Source of the DNA: Mariniphaga sp.
Lineage (GTDB): Bacteria > Bacteroidota > Bacteroidia > Bacteroidales > Prolixibacteraceae
Assembly: GCA_024636975.1 (NCBI GenBank)
Contig: JAGXGA010000029.1
Coordinates: forward strand, 203,694 to 267,693
Direction: 5' to 3'
DNA length: 64,000 nt
The translations under genes were made by a program, and so were the position numbers. How positions within the stretch are numbered: position 1 is the first letter of the stretch; every line of letters starts with the position of its first letter. This document shows, one piece after another, positions 1-11,786 of this stretch. The notes under the pieces were generated by a model. It did not search any database. It was given only the letters and a program-made list of their open reading frames with translations, and had not been told where the DNA came from.

Positions 1-1
1 A

Positions 2-775
2 TATCTGCCGGCATCGTCAGGTGAAGTATGGTTCGACGATCAGAAAATGACATCAGACAACACCGGAATAAGAAAGCACATTGGATACCTGCCCGAGCAC
101 AACCCCCTTTATACCGATTTGTACGTTAGGGAATCTCTTGAAATAACTGCCGGCTTTTACAGGCTTGAGAATATAAAACAGCGGGTAAAACAAATGGTGG
201 AGCTTACCGGCCTTGGTGATGAGCAGCATAAAAAAATCGGGTCACTGTCGAAAGGATACCGTCAGCGGGTAGGACTTGCCCAGGCGCTTATCCATGATCC
301 GCAGATGCTGATACTTGATGAACCTACTTCAGGGCTTGATCCCAACCAACTTGAGGATGTTCGGGGGCTGATACGCTCTATCAGCCGTGAAAAGACTGTT
401 ATTCTTTCATCCCATATCATGCAGGAAGTAGAAGCTATTTGCTCGCGCGTGGTAATAATCAACAAGGGAAAGCTAGTGGCCGATGGCAGCATTTCTCAAA
501 TCAAAAGCGGATTACTGACACAAAACCAGCAGGTAATTGCTGCCTTTGATCAAGCCATACAGGCTGAACAATTGCTGGCATTGAATGGTGTACTGACTGC
601 CAGTTTTGACGGTGAGGTATGGGAAATAGAGGGTGACCAAACTGTAGACCTGCGCCCGGTAGTTTTTCGGTTTGCCGTTGAGAACAGCCTCACATTGCTT
701 ACACTTTTGCAGAAACAGCAAAACCTTGAGGGTGTCTTCCATCAGCTTACCCGCGGAAGTGAAATACAGGATTGA
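2..775 (+). CDS. ABC transporter ATP-binding protein, GldA-like (5' end outside window)
   Basis: This is the 3' part of an ABC-type ATPase gene. The frame is open from base 2, so the start codon and Walker A loop lie before the window; the ATG at 47 is internal. Visible are the Q-loop region (HIGYLPEHNPLY), the signature SKGYRQRVGLAQAL, Walker B with LILDEPTSGLDP, and the switch histidine in SSHIMQEVEAI. A C-terminal extension of about 100 residues fits exporter ATPases of the GldA/NatA type, which energise membrane permeases and in some Bacteroidota serve gliding motility. No permease gene follows: a glycosyltransferase starts 3 bases after the stop. The ATPase call is secure; the GldA assignment is inferred from similarity. 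Confidence 0.85.
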   Translation, partial: YLPASSGEVWFDDQKMTSDNTGIRKHIGYLPEHNPLYTDLYVRESLEITAGFYRLENIKQRVKQMVELTGLGDEQHKKIGSLSKGYRQRVGLAQALIHDPQMLILDEPTSGLDPNQLEDVRGLIRSISREKTVILSSHIMQEVEAICSRVVIINKGKLVADGSISQIKSGLLTQNQQVIAAFDQAIQAEQLLALNGVLTASFDGEVWEIEGDQTVDLRPVVFRFAVENSLTLLTLLQKQQNLEGVFHQLTRGSEIQD

Positions 776-778
776 TTT

Positions 779-1789
779 ATGATAGTGAACCCTGCAGTAT
801 CGGTCATTCTTCCTTTTTTTAATGCAGAAAAGACTTTAAAAGCAGCAGTATGCAGTATCCTTTATCAAACCTTTTCTGATTTTGAACTCCTTTTGGTTGA
901 CAATAACTCTTTTGATAGCAGTTCAATGATTGCGCAGGATTTCGTTCAACGCGATGAACGCATACGCGTATTGAAGGAAAACCAGCAGGGAGTGGATTAT
1001 GCAATGAACTGCGGCCTTAAAATTGCACGCGGAAAATACATTGCCCGTATGGATGCCGATGATGTTTCCCATCCGCTGCGGCTCGAAAAACAGGTCCGGT
1101 TCCTGGATGAAAATCCTGCATACGGATTGGTGGGATGTTCAGTAACTTATGTTCCACACAACAGCAATACCAAAGGGTTTGAACGAATTGTAAAATGGGT
1201 AAACTCTTTTTATACCTCAGCTGAAATTGAAAGCTACAGGTTTATTGAGATTCCGGTGGTTAACCCAACCCTGATGTTTAAGTATGAATTGTATGAGAAA
1301 TATGGCGGCTGCAGGCATGGTGATTTCCCGGAAGATTATGAAATGCTGCTGCGTTATCTCGATGCCGGAGTAAAAATGGCCAAACTTCCTGAGCCTTTGC
1401 TTGAGTGGCATGATTATTCCGACCGGCTCACCCACACCGATCAGCGGTATACATCGGAAGCATTCTTCAGAGTAAAGGCTGAATATTTCCAAAAGTGGTC
1501 GACACGAAATAATGCTACGCATCCTGATGTGTGGGTTTGGGGTGCCGGCCGTAAAACACGACAGCGGTCGCTATTTCTTGAAAAGCAGGGGATTAAAGTA
1601 ATTGGATACATTGATATTGTAAAGGATAAAACTACTGTTAAAAGGATGTTGCATTACGCGGAAATTCCGCCACCGGGTGAACTATTCATTATTGCAATGG
1701 TTGGAAATTACGATGCCCGGGAGCAAATCAGGGAACATCTTTTAAATAATAACTATAAGCAAGGGCGTGATTTTATGTTTCTTGCCTAA
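779..1789 (+). CDS. Family 2 glycosyltransferase with C-terminal Rossmann-like domain
   Basis: The first ~220 residues form a GT-A fold of family GT2, which moves a sugar from a nucleotide-sugar to an acceptor, usually in surface polysaccharide synthesis. The start VSVILPFFNAEKTL, the ARMDADD stretch (DxD motif, metal and nucleotide binding) and the ED pair in DFPEDYEM are typical. From about residue 250 a second domain begins with VWVWGAGRKTRQR, a glycine-rich nucleotide-binding-like loop not needed by GT2 enzymes. The gene starts 3 bases after the ABC ATPase stop, so the two are probably cotranscribed. No transmembrane helix is seen, so it should act on the inner face of the membrane. Acceptor and donor cannot be told. 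Confidence 0.85.
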   Translation: MIVNPAVSVILPFFNAEKTLKAAVCSILYQTFSDFELLLVDNNSFDSSSMIAQDFVQRDERIRVLKENQQGVDYAMNCGLKIARGKYIARMDADDVSHPLRLEKQVRFLDENPAYGLVGCSVTYVPHNSNTKGFERIVKWVNSFYTSAEIESYRFIEIPVVNPTLMFKYELYEKYGGCRHGDFPEDYEMLLRYLDAGVKMAKLPEPLLEWHDYSDRLTHTDQRYTSEAFFRVKAEYFQKWSTRNNATHPDVWVWGAGRKTRQRSLFLEKQGIKVIGYIDIVKDKTTVKRMLHYAEIPPPGELFIIAMVGNYDAREQIREHLLNNNYKQGRDFMFLA

Positions 1790-1890
1790 AGGAAACAGGA
1801 ATTGTACTTTCTCCAGGTTTTTCACTTTGGCAAAAAGGCATCATAGATTTAAGTCCTTATCGTGGTTGCAAAATGACCCGGAATACAGAA

Positions 1891-2208
1891 TTATTCTCCC
1901 ATTGCTTCAAGAGAACTGCGTACTTCTGTAATTTCATCGCGCAAACCCAGGATATCGGTTTCGCTTAATGGGTTGCTGAGTTCGGAATCGTATACGTCAA
2001 AAAAACTTTCTCCAAAACATTTAATGTTTTCCTCAATGATACCGATGCGATTTTTCATAGCCAGCAGGTCTATTTTGGCATCAGCTTTATCCTGACTTTC
2101 TACCGGCAGTTCCTTCCACTGCGTTTCTCTTGATTTATACAACAATTTAACGGAAATAAGCTCATCGAAAAGCCGTTCCTGTTCGTTTTTTTGTTTAACA
2201 ATTTTCAT
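1891..2208 (-). CDS. Small charged helical protein, unknown function
   Basis: A 105-residue, lysine- and glutamate-rich protein without signal peptide or membrane helix. Its pattern of charged and aliphatic residues, such as MKNRIGIIEENIKCF and LRDEITEVRSSLEAMGE, suggests mostly helix and a possible coiled coil. I do not recognise the family. It has an ATG start and an ordinary stop and is transcribed away from the glycosyltransferase, 102 bases past that gene's stop and converging with it. The next minus-strand gene, the GH95 fucosidase, ends 221 bases upstream, so it probably has its own promoter. It could be a conserved cytoplasmic small protein; no function is proposed. Confidence 0.6.
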   Translation of the reverse strand: MKIVKQKNEQERLFDELISVKLLYKSRETQWKELPVESQDKADAKIDLLAMKNRIGIIEENIKCFGESFFDVYDSELSNPLSETDILGLRDEITEVRSSLEAMGE

Positions 2209-2429
2209 TATGATGACGACATTTTTTTCTCTGACAATGGTTTTTTAAATAAATTTATTGATCATGATTATTTAAAGAAATTATACATCTTTCAAAAGTC
2301 ATAATAAATTTCGACATAAGTTAATGAATAATTTCTTATCATGACAGAATTAGGGGGCGTTTCTTGCTTTAATTACTGAAGATTATTAATTTTTCCCTCA
2401 GAATATTGAAATCTATAAAATGGCTGTTA

Positions 2430-4823
<2,394 letters not shown>

Positions 4824-5010
4824 TATTATATATGTTAAAAAACTCAAACTTCATTTATGAATGCCTCACAAATTTAAGAAAATGATGCTGAAAAGCTGAA
4901 TCTTAAGGAGAATTTAAAATCGGGATAAAAATATTAAAGATTCACAATTCTACTTTATTAAGCAATTTTCGACTTTCTATGACATCATTGAAGTTAGTGT
5001 TTAAGTTTAT

Positions 5011-5028
5011 TTCACACAGTTTTGTGAA
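5011..5028. promoter_or_regulatory. Inverted repeat, possible operator
   Basis: TTCACA and TGTGAA form perfect 6-bp arms around a 6-bp spacer, between the divergent GH95 and DUF4168-like genes. Size and symmetry are like the sites of CRP/FNR-family dimers. Its position 73 bases before the ATG of the plus-strand gene and 188 bases before that of GH95 would suit control of either. No regulator is known, and a 12-bp match can arise by chance. Confidence 0.3.
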
Positions 5029-5100
5029 TTATCCGGAACTTGATTTGTTTTTTTGGAACAGATTTCAATTTTTAGAATTTATTATTTAAAGATTATTAGT

Positions 5101-5568
5101 ATGAATTTGAATAAAATGTTTGGTTTTCTTTTTGTTTTCACAATTGGAATGACCAGTGCTTTTGCGCAGTCCCCGCAACAAATACCACAGCAACAACCTA
5201 CCGAAGTTTCAGATAATGAGATAGAGCAGTTTGCAATGGCGTTCAGAGAGATCCAGGTCATTGACCAGCAGGTTCAGCAGGAGATGATGAATGCCGTTCA
5301 GGAAGAGGGAGTTGACGTACAGCGGTTTAATGAATATCTAAACGCTCTGCAGGATCCGGCACAGGAGATAAATGCAAGTGACGAAGAACTTGAGCAATTT
5401 GCTTCTGCATTTCAGGAGATTGAAGAAATCCAGACCGAGGCACAGAAGGAGATGGAAAAAGCCATCACAGAAAATGAACTGACAGTTGAACGCTACCAGG
5501 AAATTACCATGTCGGTTCAGGCAAACCCTGAATTGCTTGAAAAACTGCAGCAACATTATGAAGAATAG
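5101..5568 (+). CDS. Secreted DUF4168-like protein with an internal duplication
   Basis: A 155-residue exported protein. ATG 5101 gives a clear signal peptide ending at SAFAQS; an upstream in-frame codon at 5053 gives a poor N-terminus. The mature part contains two copies of one helical unit: first SDNEIEQFAMAFREIQVI, then SDEELEQFASAFQEIEEI, each followed by a Q/E-rich stretch and a V-x-RF/RY motif (VDVQRFNEY; LTVERYQEI). This resembles the DUF4168 family of small periplasmic helical proteins, whose function is unknown. It is a single-gene unit closed by a strong terminator at 5600-5641. The duplication is seen directly; the DUF4168 call is from memory of the family pattern. Confidence 0.7.
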   Translation: MNLNKMFGFLFVFTIGMTSAFAQSPQQIPQQQPTEVSDNEIEQFAMAFREIQVIDQQVQQEMMNAVQEEGVDVQRFNEYLNALQDPAQEINASDEELEQFASAFQEIEEIQTEAQKEMEKAITENELTVERYQEITMSVQANPELLEKLQQHYEE

Positions 5569-5599
5569 CAGTCTATTGTAACCTGCAATATAAAATTAA

Positions 5600-5641
5600 G
5601 GTGCACCGGCTCATATTTTAATGAGCCGGTGCACCTTTTTT
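5600..5641 (+). terminator. Rho-independent terminator
   Basis: Perfect 15-bp GC-rich arms (5600-5614 and 5621-5635) around a 6-base loop, followed by a run of six T. It closes the DUF4168-like gene. Confidence 0.93.
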
Positions 5642-5693
5642 ATGCTAAGCTATCCTTTTCCACGTAATCAGATTACAACATAATAAAATTAAG

Positions 5694-5722
5694 ACACCGA
5701 CAGAAAAAAACCCTGCCGGTGT
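5694..5722 (-). terminator. Probable terminator of hcp
   Basis: On the minus strand, ACACCGGCAG and CTGTCGGTGT pair with one G-T wobble around a T-rich loop, followed by a T-rich stretch. It lies 43 bases past the hcp stop. The U-tract is imperfect. Confidence 0.6.
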
Positions 5723-5764
5723 ACCTAAACAAACTACACGTTTCTCCCCAATAATTTCTTTTGT

Positions 5765-7426
5765 TTATGCAGTCCGGCTTTCAAGGAACATTTCCATATC
5801 CGCTTCCACATTGTTGATTCCGCCGATTCCAAAATTTTGAACCAGCACATTGGCTACATTGGGTGAAAGGAAGGCAGGCAGTGTTGGCCCAAGATGAATA
5901 TTTTTTACCCCTAATGACAACAGCGCCAGCAACACTATAATTGCTTTTTGCTCGTACCATGCAATGTTATAGGCAATCGGAAGTTCATTTATATCGTTCA
6001 GTTCGAACACCTCTTTCAGTTTAAGAGCAATTACTGCCAGCGAATAGGAATCGTTGCATTGTCCGGCATCTATTACCCTTGGAATTCCTCCAATATCACC
6101 CAGCGGCAGCTTATTGTAGCGGTATTTTGCACATCCTGCCGTTAAAATTACGGTATCCGTTGGCAGTTGCCCTGCAAACTGGGTATAATAATCACGGCTC
6201 TTCATCCGGCCATCACAACCCGCCATTACAAAAAACTTGCGGATGGCTCCCGATTTAACGGCATCCACTATTTTATCGGCAAGGGCAAATACCTGTGCAT
6301 GAGCAAATCCGCCGGTAATGGTTCCCGTTTCAATCTCGTTTGGTGGTGCACATTTCTTTGCATGCTCAATAATTTGGGTGAAGTCTTTCATACCCCCTTC
6401 TTTACGGTCAGGAATATGAATAGCCCCTTCAAGACCTGAAGCGCCTGTTGTATAAATGCGGTCGGTATAGGTTGCATTCGCTCTTGGCGGAACAATACAA
6501 TTGGTGGTAAAAAGGATGGGACCATTAAAGCTTTCGAATTCCTGGGTTTGTTTCCACCAGGCATTGCCATAGTTTCCCGCCAGGTGCTTGTACTTTTTAA
6601 ATGCCGGATAATAATGCGCCGGCAGCATCTCGCTGTGGGTGTACACATCAACTCCTGTGCCTTCGGTTTGCTTCAACAAGTCTTCCATATCTTTCAGGTC
6701 GTGCCCCGAAATCAGGATGGCCGGGTTATTCCGCACACCAATATTTACCTTTGTAGCTTCCGGATTTCCGTATGCCGAGGTGTTTGCCTTATCGAGCAAT
6801 GCCATAACATCCACACCGTATTTCCCTGTTTCCAGCGTTAACTGCACCAGTTCAGCCACACTTAAATCCTCGGTGGTAGCTACCAGTGCACGTTGCATGA
6901 AAGCAAAAATTTCATCACTTTTATTGCCAAGGTTCCAGGCATGTTCTGCATAGGCTGCCAATCCTTTGACACCATACACAATAAGCTCTCTTAACGAACT
7001 AATGTCTTCATTATCAGTACCAAGAATCCCTACCTCTGCCGCTTTTGCTTCAAACTCCTCCACTGTGGAAGCATTCCATGAGGCAAAACCGGGCAAATCT
7101 TTAGGCACAGAAATATTTGCAGCCAGGCATCTTGCCTGCAGCTCATCGCGTAACTCAAGTGCCTGTTTGATGCGGCGGCTGAAACTCTGCTTGTCAAAAT
7201 TACCGTTTGTAATGGTACTGAACAATCCATCGAATACAAACTTATCTGCTTTTTCGGGATTCAGTTTCTGCGCACGGAGTTTCTGATTGTACCAGCTGAT
7301 TCCTTTCAAAACAAATAACAGAGTATCCTGCAAATTAGCTACATCACTTGTTTTACCACATACTCCTTTTATTGTACAACCAGTTCCTTTAGCGGCTTCC
7401 TGGCATTGAAAACAAAACATGCTCAT
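5765..7426 (-). CDS. hcp: Hybrid-cluster protein (hydroxylamine reductase / NO-related)
   Basis: A 553-residue iron-sulfur enzyme of anaerobes that reduces hydroxylamine in vitro and acts on nitric oxide or protein S-nitrosylation in vivo. Cys5, Cys8, Cys17 and Cys23 (C-x2-C-x8-C-x5-C) fit the [4Fe-4S] motif of class I Hcp. Hybrid-cluster ligands appear in order: [44 protein letters not shown] and [11 protein letters not shown] second in-frame ATG is two codons downstream. No partner reductase (hcr) or nitrite-reduction gene adjoins it, so electrons must come from elsewhere. Expression is probably induced by nitrosative stress; the palindrome at 7520-7529 is a possible but unproven control site. 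Confidence 0.97.
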   Translation of the reverse strand: MSMFCFQCQEAAKGTGCTIKGVCGKTSDVANLQDTLLFVLKGISWYNQKLRAQKLNPEKADKFVFDGLFSTITNGNFDKQSFSRRIKQALELRDELQARCLAANISVPKDLPGFASWNASTVEEFEAKAAEVGILGTDNEDISSLRELIVYGVKGLAAYAEHAWNLGNKSDEIFAFMQRALVATTEDLSVAELVQLTLETGKYGVDVMALLDKANTSAYGNPEATKVNIGVRNNPAILISGHDLKDMEDLLKQTEGTGVDVYTHSEMLPAHYYPAFKKYKHLAGNYGNAWWKQTQEFESFNGPILFTTNCIVPPRANATYTDRIYTTGASGLEGAIHIPDRKEGGMKDFTQIIEHAKKCAPPNEIETGTITGGFAHAQVFALADKIVDAVKSGAIRKFFVMAGCDGRMKSRDYYTQFAGQLPTDTVILTAGCAKYRYNKLPLGDIGGIPRVIDAGQCNDSYSLAVIALKLKEVFELNDINELPIAYNIAWYEQKAIIVLLALLSLGVKNIHLGPTLPAFLSPNVANVLVQNFGIGGINNVEADMEMFLESRTA

Positions 7427-7769
7427 AAATATTATTCTTTTAATGAATATAAAATTCGTTATGATTTTTTTACGGTGGCGAATATAGATGGAGCTGGAAA
7501 CAGGAGCTGTATCATATGTTACAATTGTAGTTTTTTACATTAAATCAGAAGAATTGTGTAAAAACAATGTTAAGATATGTGGAAATAAATTTTGAAATGG
7601 ACAGCCTTCACACATAAAAAACTCCCAATTGGATGCGGTATGTGCTACCTCGTTGTTTGATTCAAATAATCCTGTGATCAAACCTTAAATGAATGCCTGC
7701 TAATAATTTGCTTTCTTCCTCCGATTATTTACTTTTGGATTTTGAACCATTTAAACGCAAACTAATAAA
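7427..7769. other. Intergenic region between hcp and the GH30 gene
   Basis: This 343-base AT-rich gap separates divergent genes. It holds the promoter at 7707-7737 for the GH30 gene and a perfect 10-bp palindrome, TACAATTGTA, at 7520-7529 that could be a regulator site for hcp. I see no RNA gene or further reading frame. Confidence 0.6.
7707..7737 (+). promoter_or_regulatory. Bacteroidota-type promoter of the GH30 gene
   Basis: TTTG at 7707-7710, a 19-base spacer, then TACTTTTG at 7730-7737 match the Bacteroidota -33/-7 consensus (TTTG, 19-21 bases, TAnnTTTG) exactly. The leader to the ATG at 7770 would be about 25 bases. Confidence 0.8.
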
Positions 7770-9245
7770 ATGCAAAAAAAGTTGCTGTGCACCATCCTTT
7801 TTGTAGCAGGCATTTCATGGAATTCTATCAGTAATACCGGCAAACTTCACCAGATCAAAAATATATCGGAAGAAACCGGTGATGTTGCCGTTTATGTAAC
7901 CTCTGCTGACAGGCAATACGATCTGGATAGAACTTCATTTGGCTTCAGTAACAAAACCGACCGTTCTTCAGCTGTTATAACTATAAATCCGGAAAAGCGT
8001 TACCAGGAGATGGAAGGATTTGGTGCCGCGGTAACCGGTTCAACCTGCTACAACCTGATGCAGATGGACCCTGCAGACCGGCAAAAGTTTCTCACCGAAA
8101 CCTTCTCCCACGAAAATGGGCTGGGATTCAGCTATGTAAGAATATCAATCGGCTGTTCCGATTTCTCGCTCAGCGAATACACCTGCTGCGATGAGGAAGG
8201 GATAGAAAATTTCAGCTTACAGAAAGAAGAGCTTAAATACGTTATCCCTATTCTGAAAGACATACTGACGATTAATCCTTCCCTTAAGGTAATGGGGTCA
8301 CCCTGGACAAGTCCCCGCTGGATGAAGGTTAACAACCTTAAAGATATAGAGCCATACAATTCATGGACAGGCGGACACCTGAATCCTGCTTATTACGATG
8401 ATTATGCTACCTACTTTTTAAAATGGATACAGGCTTTTGCTGAACATGGCATTCAGATAACTTCAATTACACCTCAAAACGAACCGCTAAATCACCTAAA
8501 TTCAGCTTCGCTGGTTATGTTTTGGAACGAACAGCGCGATTTTATAAAAGTGCTGGGCCCTAAGCTTCGACAAGCTGGTCTCAATACAGAAATATACGTT
8601 TTCGACCACAACTACAACTACGATAAAATGGAAGAGCAGTTCAACTACCCTATAAAGATTTATGCCGATAAAGAGGCAAAGCAATATATAAAAGGGGCAG
8701 CCTACCACAATTATGGCGGCAACGGGAACGAACTGCTGGAAATACACAAACAGGCACCCGAAATGGACCTTGTATTCACCGAGACATCAATAGGTACATG
8801 GAACAAAGGTAAAGATTTGGGCATCCGCCTTACCGATGATATGGCAGAAGTAGCACTGGGTACGGTAAACAACTGGTGCAAGGCTGTAATAGTCTGGAAC
8901 CTGATGCTCGACAGTGACAGAGGTCCCAACCGTGAACACGGATGCCCTACCTGTTATGGCGCTGTTGACATTGATGCCGGTGATTATAAGTCCATCACCC
9001 GCAACTCGCACTACTACATTATAGGTCATTTGTCGGCAGTGGTGAAACCTGGGGCAGTGCGAATTGAATCAAAATCAAACACTGCAGAAGATATAACCTT
9101 TTCAGCCTTTGAGAATGAAGATGGCAGTTATGCTTTGGTAGTGCAAAACGATTCAGAAGAAGGTAAATCCGTAACAGTCAGTGAAGGCAAAAACACGTTT
9201 GAGTATATGATGCCTGCTAAATCGGTGGCATCATTTAGATGGTAA
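7770..9245 (+). CDS. GH30 family glycoside hydrolase, secreted
   Basis: A 491-residue retaining glycoside hydrolase. GH30 covers glucosylceramidase, beta-1,6-glucanase, beta-xylosidase and related activities on beta-linked glycans. A signal peptide (MQKKLLCTILFVAGISWNSI) precedes a (beta/alpha)8 barrel with its flanking beta domain. The opening QEMEGFGAAVTGS is typical; the acid/base is Glu238 in TPQNEPL and the nucleophile Glu338 in VFTETSIGTW. The closing YALVVQNDSEEGKSVTVS segment belongs to the beta domain. It opens a run of exported proteins (38 bases to the next gene) behind a consensus promoter. Exact substrate cannot be told from sequence; a beta-glucan or beta-glucoside is the safest guess. 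Confidence 0.93.
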   Translation: MQKKLLCTILFVAGISWNSISNTGKLHQIKNISEETGDVAVYVTSADRQYDLDRTSFGFSNKTDRSSAVITINPEKRYQEMEGFGAAVTGSTCYNLMQMDPADRQKFLTETFSHENGLGFSYVRISIGCSDFSLSEYTCCDEEGIENFSLQKEELKYVIPILKDILTINPSLKVMGSPWTSPRWMKVNNLKDIEPYNSWTGGHLNPAYYDDYATYFLKWIQAFAEHGIQITSITPQNEPLNHLNSASLVMFWNEQRDFIKVLGPKLRQAGLNTEIYVFDHNYNYDKMEEQFNYPIKIYADKEAKQYIKGAAYHNYGGNGNELLEIHKQAPEMDLVFTETSIGTWNKGKDLGIRLTDDMAEVALGTVNNWCKAVIVWNLMLDSDRGPNREHGCPTCYGAVDIDAGDYKSITRNSHYYIIGHLSAVVKPGAVRIESKSNTAEDITFSAFENEDGSYALVVQNDSEEGKSVTVSEGKNTFEYMMPAKSVASFRW

Positions 9246-9283
9246 ACGATCACTGACGACTGGAACTAAAATATTATTTTAAG

Positions 9284-11761
9284 ATGAACAATAAGTCTAT
9301 ATTATTAATACTTTCTTTTTTAACAATCATTTCAGCGCTTGTGGCGCAAAATTCTGCAAATAATCCTTCAAAACAATTGAGGCAGGTAAGTGGTATTTAT
9401 CCTCACCTGGCTTACTACAACAATGAAGGGGAATGCGGTACCGGTGCAGTAGTTCCATGGGCAGACAGGTTATGGGTTATAACCTATGGACCTCATCTAC
9501 CGTTCGGGTCGTCAGATAAGTTATATGAAATTACCCCCGGGCTAAAACAAATCGTACACTCTGAAAGCATAGGAGGAACCCCTGCCAACAGGATGATTCA
9601 CAAGGAAAGCAACCAACTATTTATTGGACCCTATGCCATAGATGCCAATCGTAATGTCAGGGTAATTCCATATGAAAAGATGCCTGGAAGGCATACCGGA
9701 AATGCCCGTCACCTGTATGATCCTGCAGGCAAAATTTATTATGGCACGATGGAAGAAGGATTTTATGAAGTGGATGTAAAAACCCTTGAACCCAAAATAC
9801 TTTACGAGGATGGCAACGTAAGCCGTAAGGAAGGAGAAATGGCACAGGAAGCGGAACTACTGTTGGGTGCTCATGGCAAAGGCCTTTACTCCGGGCAGGG
9901 AGTAATGGTTTATTCCAATAATGGTGAAACGGGTCAGCAAGCGCTTGAGCAATTTGATATTGAAGCGGGTGCTCTTTACGAATGGAATGGAGAATGGAAA
10001 CTTGTGCGCCGCAATCAATTTGTTGAAATTACAGGCCCCGGGGGGATACATGGCAATACGAACCCTGAAACGGACCCCATCTGGGCAACAGGCTGGGACC
10101 ATAAATCCATCATTCTCGGTGTACGTAATCCCGAAACCGGCTGGGATTTCTTCCGCCTCCCCAAAGCCAGCCACAGCTACGACGGAGCGCATGGATGGAA
10201 TACCGAATGGCCAAGAATCCGCGACATTGGAACAGCAGGGAATCCCGATTACCTGATGACAATGCACGGCATGTTCTGGCGTTTCCCAGGATCATTTACT
10301 GCCGGTAACTCCTCCGGCATCCGTCCCCGTTCAGCCTACCTGAAAGTAATAGGCGATTTCACCCGCCGGAACGACCAGCTGGTATTTGGATGCGATGATT
10401 CCGCACAAAGGGAATTCCTTAATAAAAGAAAGCACAAAGGAGGCATTGAAGGACCGGGGCAATCCAATTCCAATTTATGGTTTACCTCTCCCACAAAGCC
10501 GGACCAGCTTGGTACAACAACTACTTCAGGAGCAGTGTGGCTAAACGAGAAAGTTGAGGCAGGTGAGTATTCAGAGCCTTTTCTTTTTGCAGGCTGGCCC
10601 GAACGCTCGGCATGGATACATAACGATGGAAAAACTTCTGTTAAGTATGTATTTGAAACAGACGAAAAAGGCACTCAAAACTGGACAGAACTTACCTCAA
10701 TTTCCGTTGAACCCGGCAACAGTTATTTTCTTGAGTTCAAGGAAAATGAAGCGGGAGAATGGATTCGGGTTAAAACAACTGCAACGGCAACGGCTACAGT
10801 CAGCTTTCACTATACCGGAAATGAGAACCGTCAGGCATCTCCCTCTCCCGGGTTCGAAGGATTGGCAAAGGTTGGTGATGCAAAAGTCGAAGGAGGATTG
10901 CTTTATGGGTTGGGAGATAACAGAAGGGCTTTGGGCATCTCTGCTTTTGTATTTGAAAACGGAAAAGCAACAGAAGCCGGTTATTATGAACTTGATGAAA
11001 ACCTGTACCTGGTAAAAAAGGACGATCAGAAAACCAACAGTTTCATAAAAGAAAAATTTGCTATTCCTGAAAATGTAATTGACATCGAAGAATCATCTGT
11101 ATTAATTATTGATGATAAAAATCGCAGATGGAGGTTACCCCTTGGTCCCGGTGAATATAAGCCATTAACTGATGCTGCTCACTTAAGAATATGCAGGGAG
11201 GTGGCCACCGAGCGTGATCTTTTTAATGCCAGCGGTACCTTTTATGAATTACCTGCTGAAAATGCCGATGGATTTGCCAAAATAAGACCGGTAGCCTCAC
11301 ATGATTTCCGGATTCATGATTATGCATCCTATCGTGGCATGCTTGTTATGACGGGACTCCATCCCGGGGCAGAATCTGGTGAACACATTGTCCGTTCCGA
11401 TGATGGAAAGGCAGCTGTTTGGTTAGGCGTCATTGACGATTTATGGAAAATGGGAAAACCTGTTGGACATGGCGGTCCCTGGAAAAATTCCGAAGTAAAG
11501 ACAGGTAGCCCATCAGATCCTTATTTGTTCGGCTTTTACGATACCCGCAAACTAAAAATTTCGCACAATTCCGGTCAGACTGTTAATTTCAGGATTGAAG
11601 TAGAACCCAATGGCCATGGTCTCTGGATGCTGTACCAGGAAATATCGGTAAAACCCGGTGAAACTTATGAATACCAGTTTCCCGAAAGTTTGCAGGCAAG
11701 ATGGATACGATTTGTAAGTGATCGGGATTGTTCTGCAACTGCATTGCTTGACTACAATTAG
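9284..11761 (+). CDS. Large secreted protein of unknown function with a duplicated module
   Basis: An 825-residue exported protein (signal peptide ending near LVAQNS). I do not recognise a named family. The first ~330 residues have the short beta-strand rhythm of a propeller-like domain (ADRLWVITYGPHLPFGSSD; NARHLYDPAGKIYYGTM). Two copies of one ~80-residue beta-rich module follow: residues ~430-507, starting SEPFLFAGWPERS, and ~745-825, starting SDPYLFGFYDTRK. Both contain an S(V/I)xPGxxY-like loop and an E/A-(R)WIR segment. It sits between GH30 and a secreted FAD oxidoreductase with gaps of 38 and 25 bases, so a role in the same glycan pathway is likely but unproven. Confidence 0.75.
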   Translation: MNNKSILLILSFLTIISALVAQNSANNPSKQLRQVSGIYPHLAYYNNEGECGTGAVVPWADRLWVITYGPHLPFGSSDKLYEITPGLKQIVHSESIGGTPANRMIHKESNQLFIGPYAIDANRNVRVIPYEKMPGRHTGNARHLYDPAGKIYYGTMEEGFYEVDVKTLEPKILYEDGNVSRKEGEMAQEAELLLGAHGKGLYSGQGVMVYSNNGETGQQALEQFDIEAGALYEWNGEWKLVRRNQFVEITGPGGIHGNTNPETDPIWATGWDHKSIILGVRNPETGWDFFRLPKASHSYDGAHGWNTEWPRIRDIGTAGNPDYLMTMHGMFWRFPGSFTAGNSSGIRPRSAYLKVIGDFTRRNDQLVFGCDDSAQREFLNKRKHKGGIEGPGQSNSNLWFTSPTKPDQLGTTTTSGAVWLNEKVEAGEYSEPFLFAGWPERSAWIHNDGKTSVKYVFETDEKGTQNWTELTSISVEPGNSYFLEFKENEAGEWIRVKTTATATATVSFHYTGNENRQASPSPGFEGLAKVGDAKVEGGLLYGLGDNRRALGISAFVFENGKATEAGYYELDENLYLVKKDDQKTNSFIKEKFAIPENVIDIEESSVLIIDDKNRRWRLPLGPGEYKPLTDAAHLRICREVATERDLFNASGTFYELPAENADGFAKIRPVASHDFRIHDYASYRGMLVMTGLHPGAESGEHIVRSDDGKAAVWLGVIDDLWKMGKPVGHGGPWKNSEVKTGSPSDPYLFGFYDTRKLKISHNSGQTVNFRIEVEPNGHGLWMLYQEISVKPGETYEYQFPESLQARWIRFVSDRDCSATALLDYN

Positions 11762-11786
11762 TTCTTACCAATAAATTAAAATTAAA

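Noticed and set aside
4824..4847. Longer TTG start for the GH95 gene
   Set aside because: The ATG at 4823 gives a well-formed lipoprotein signal that the extension would disrupt.
5765..7286. Several open frames on the plus strand opposite hcp
   Set aside because: They mirror the codon pattern of hcp and lack any start context or family resemblance.
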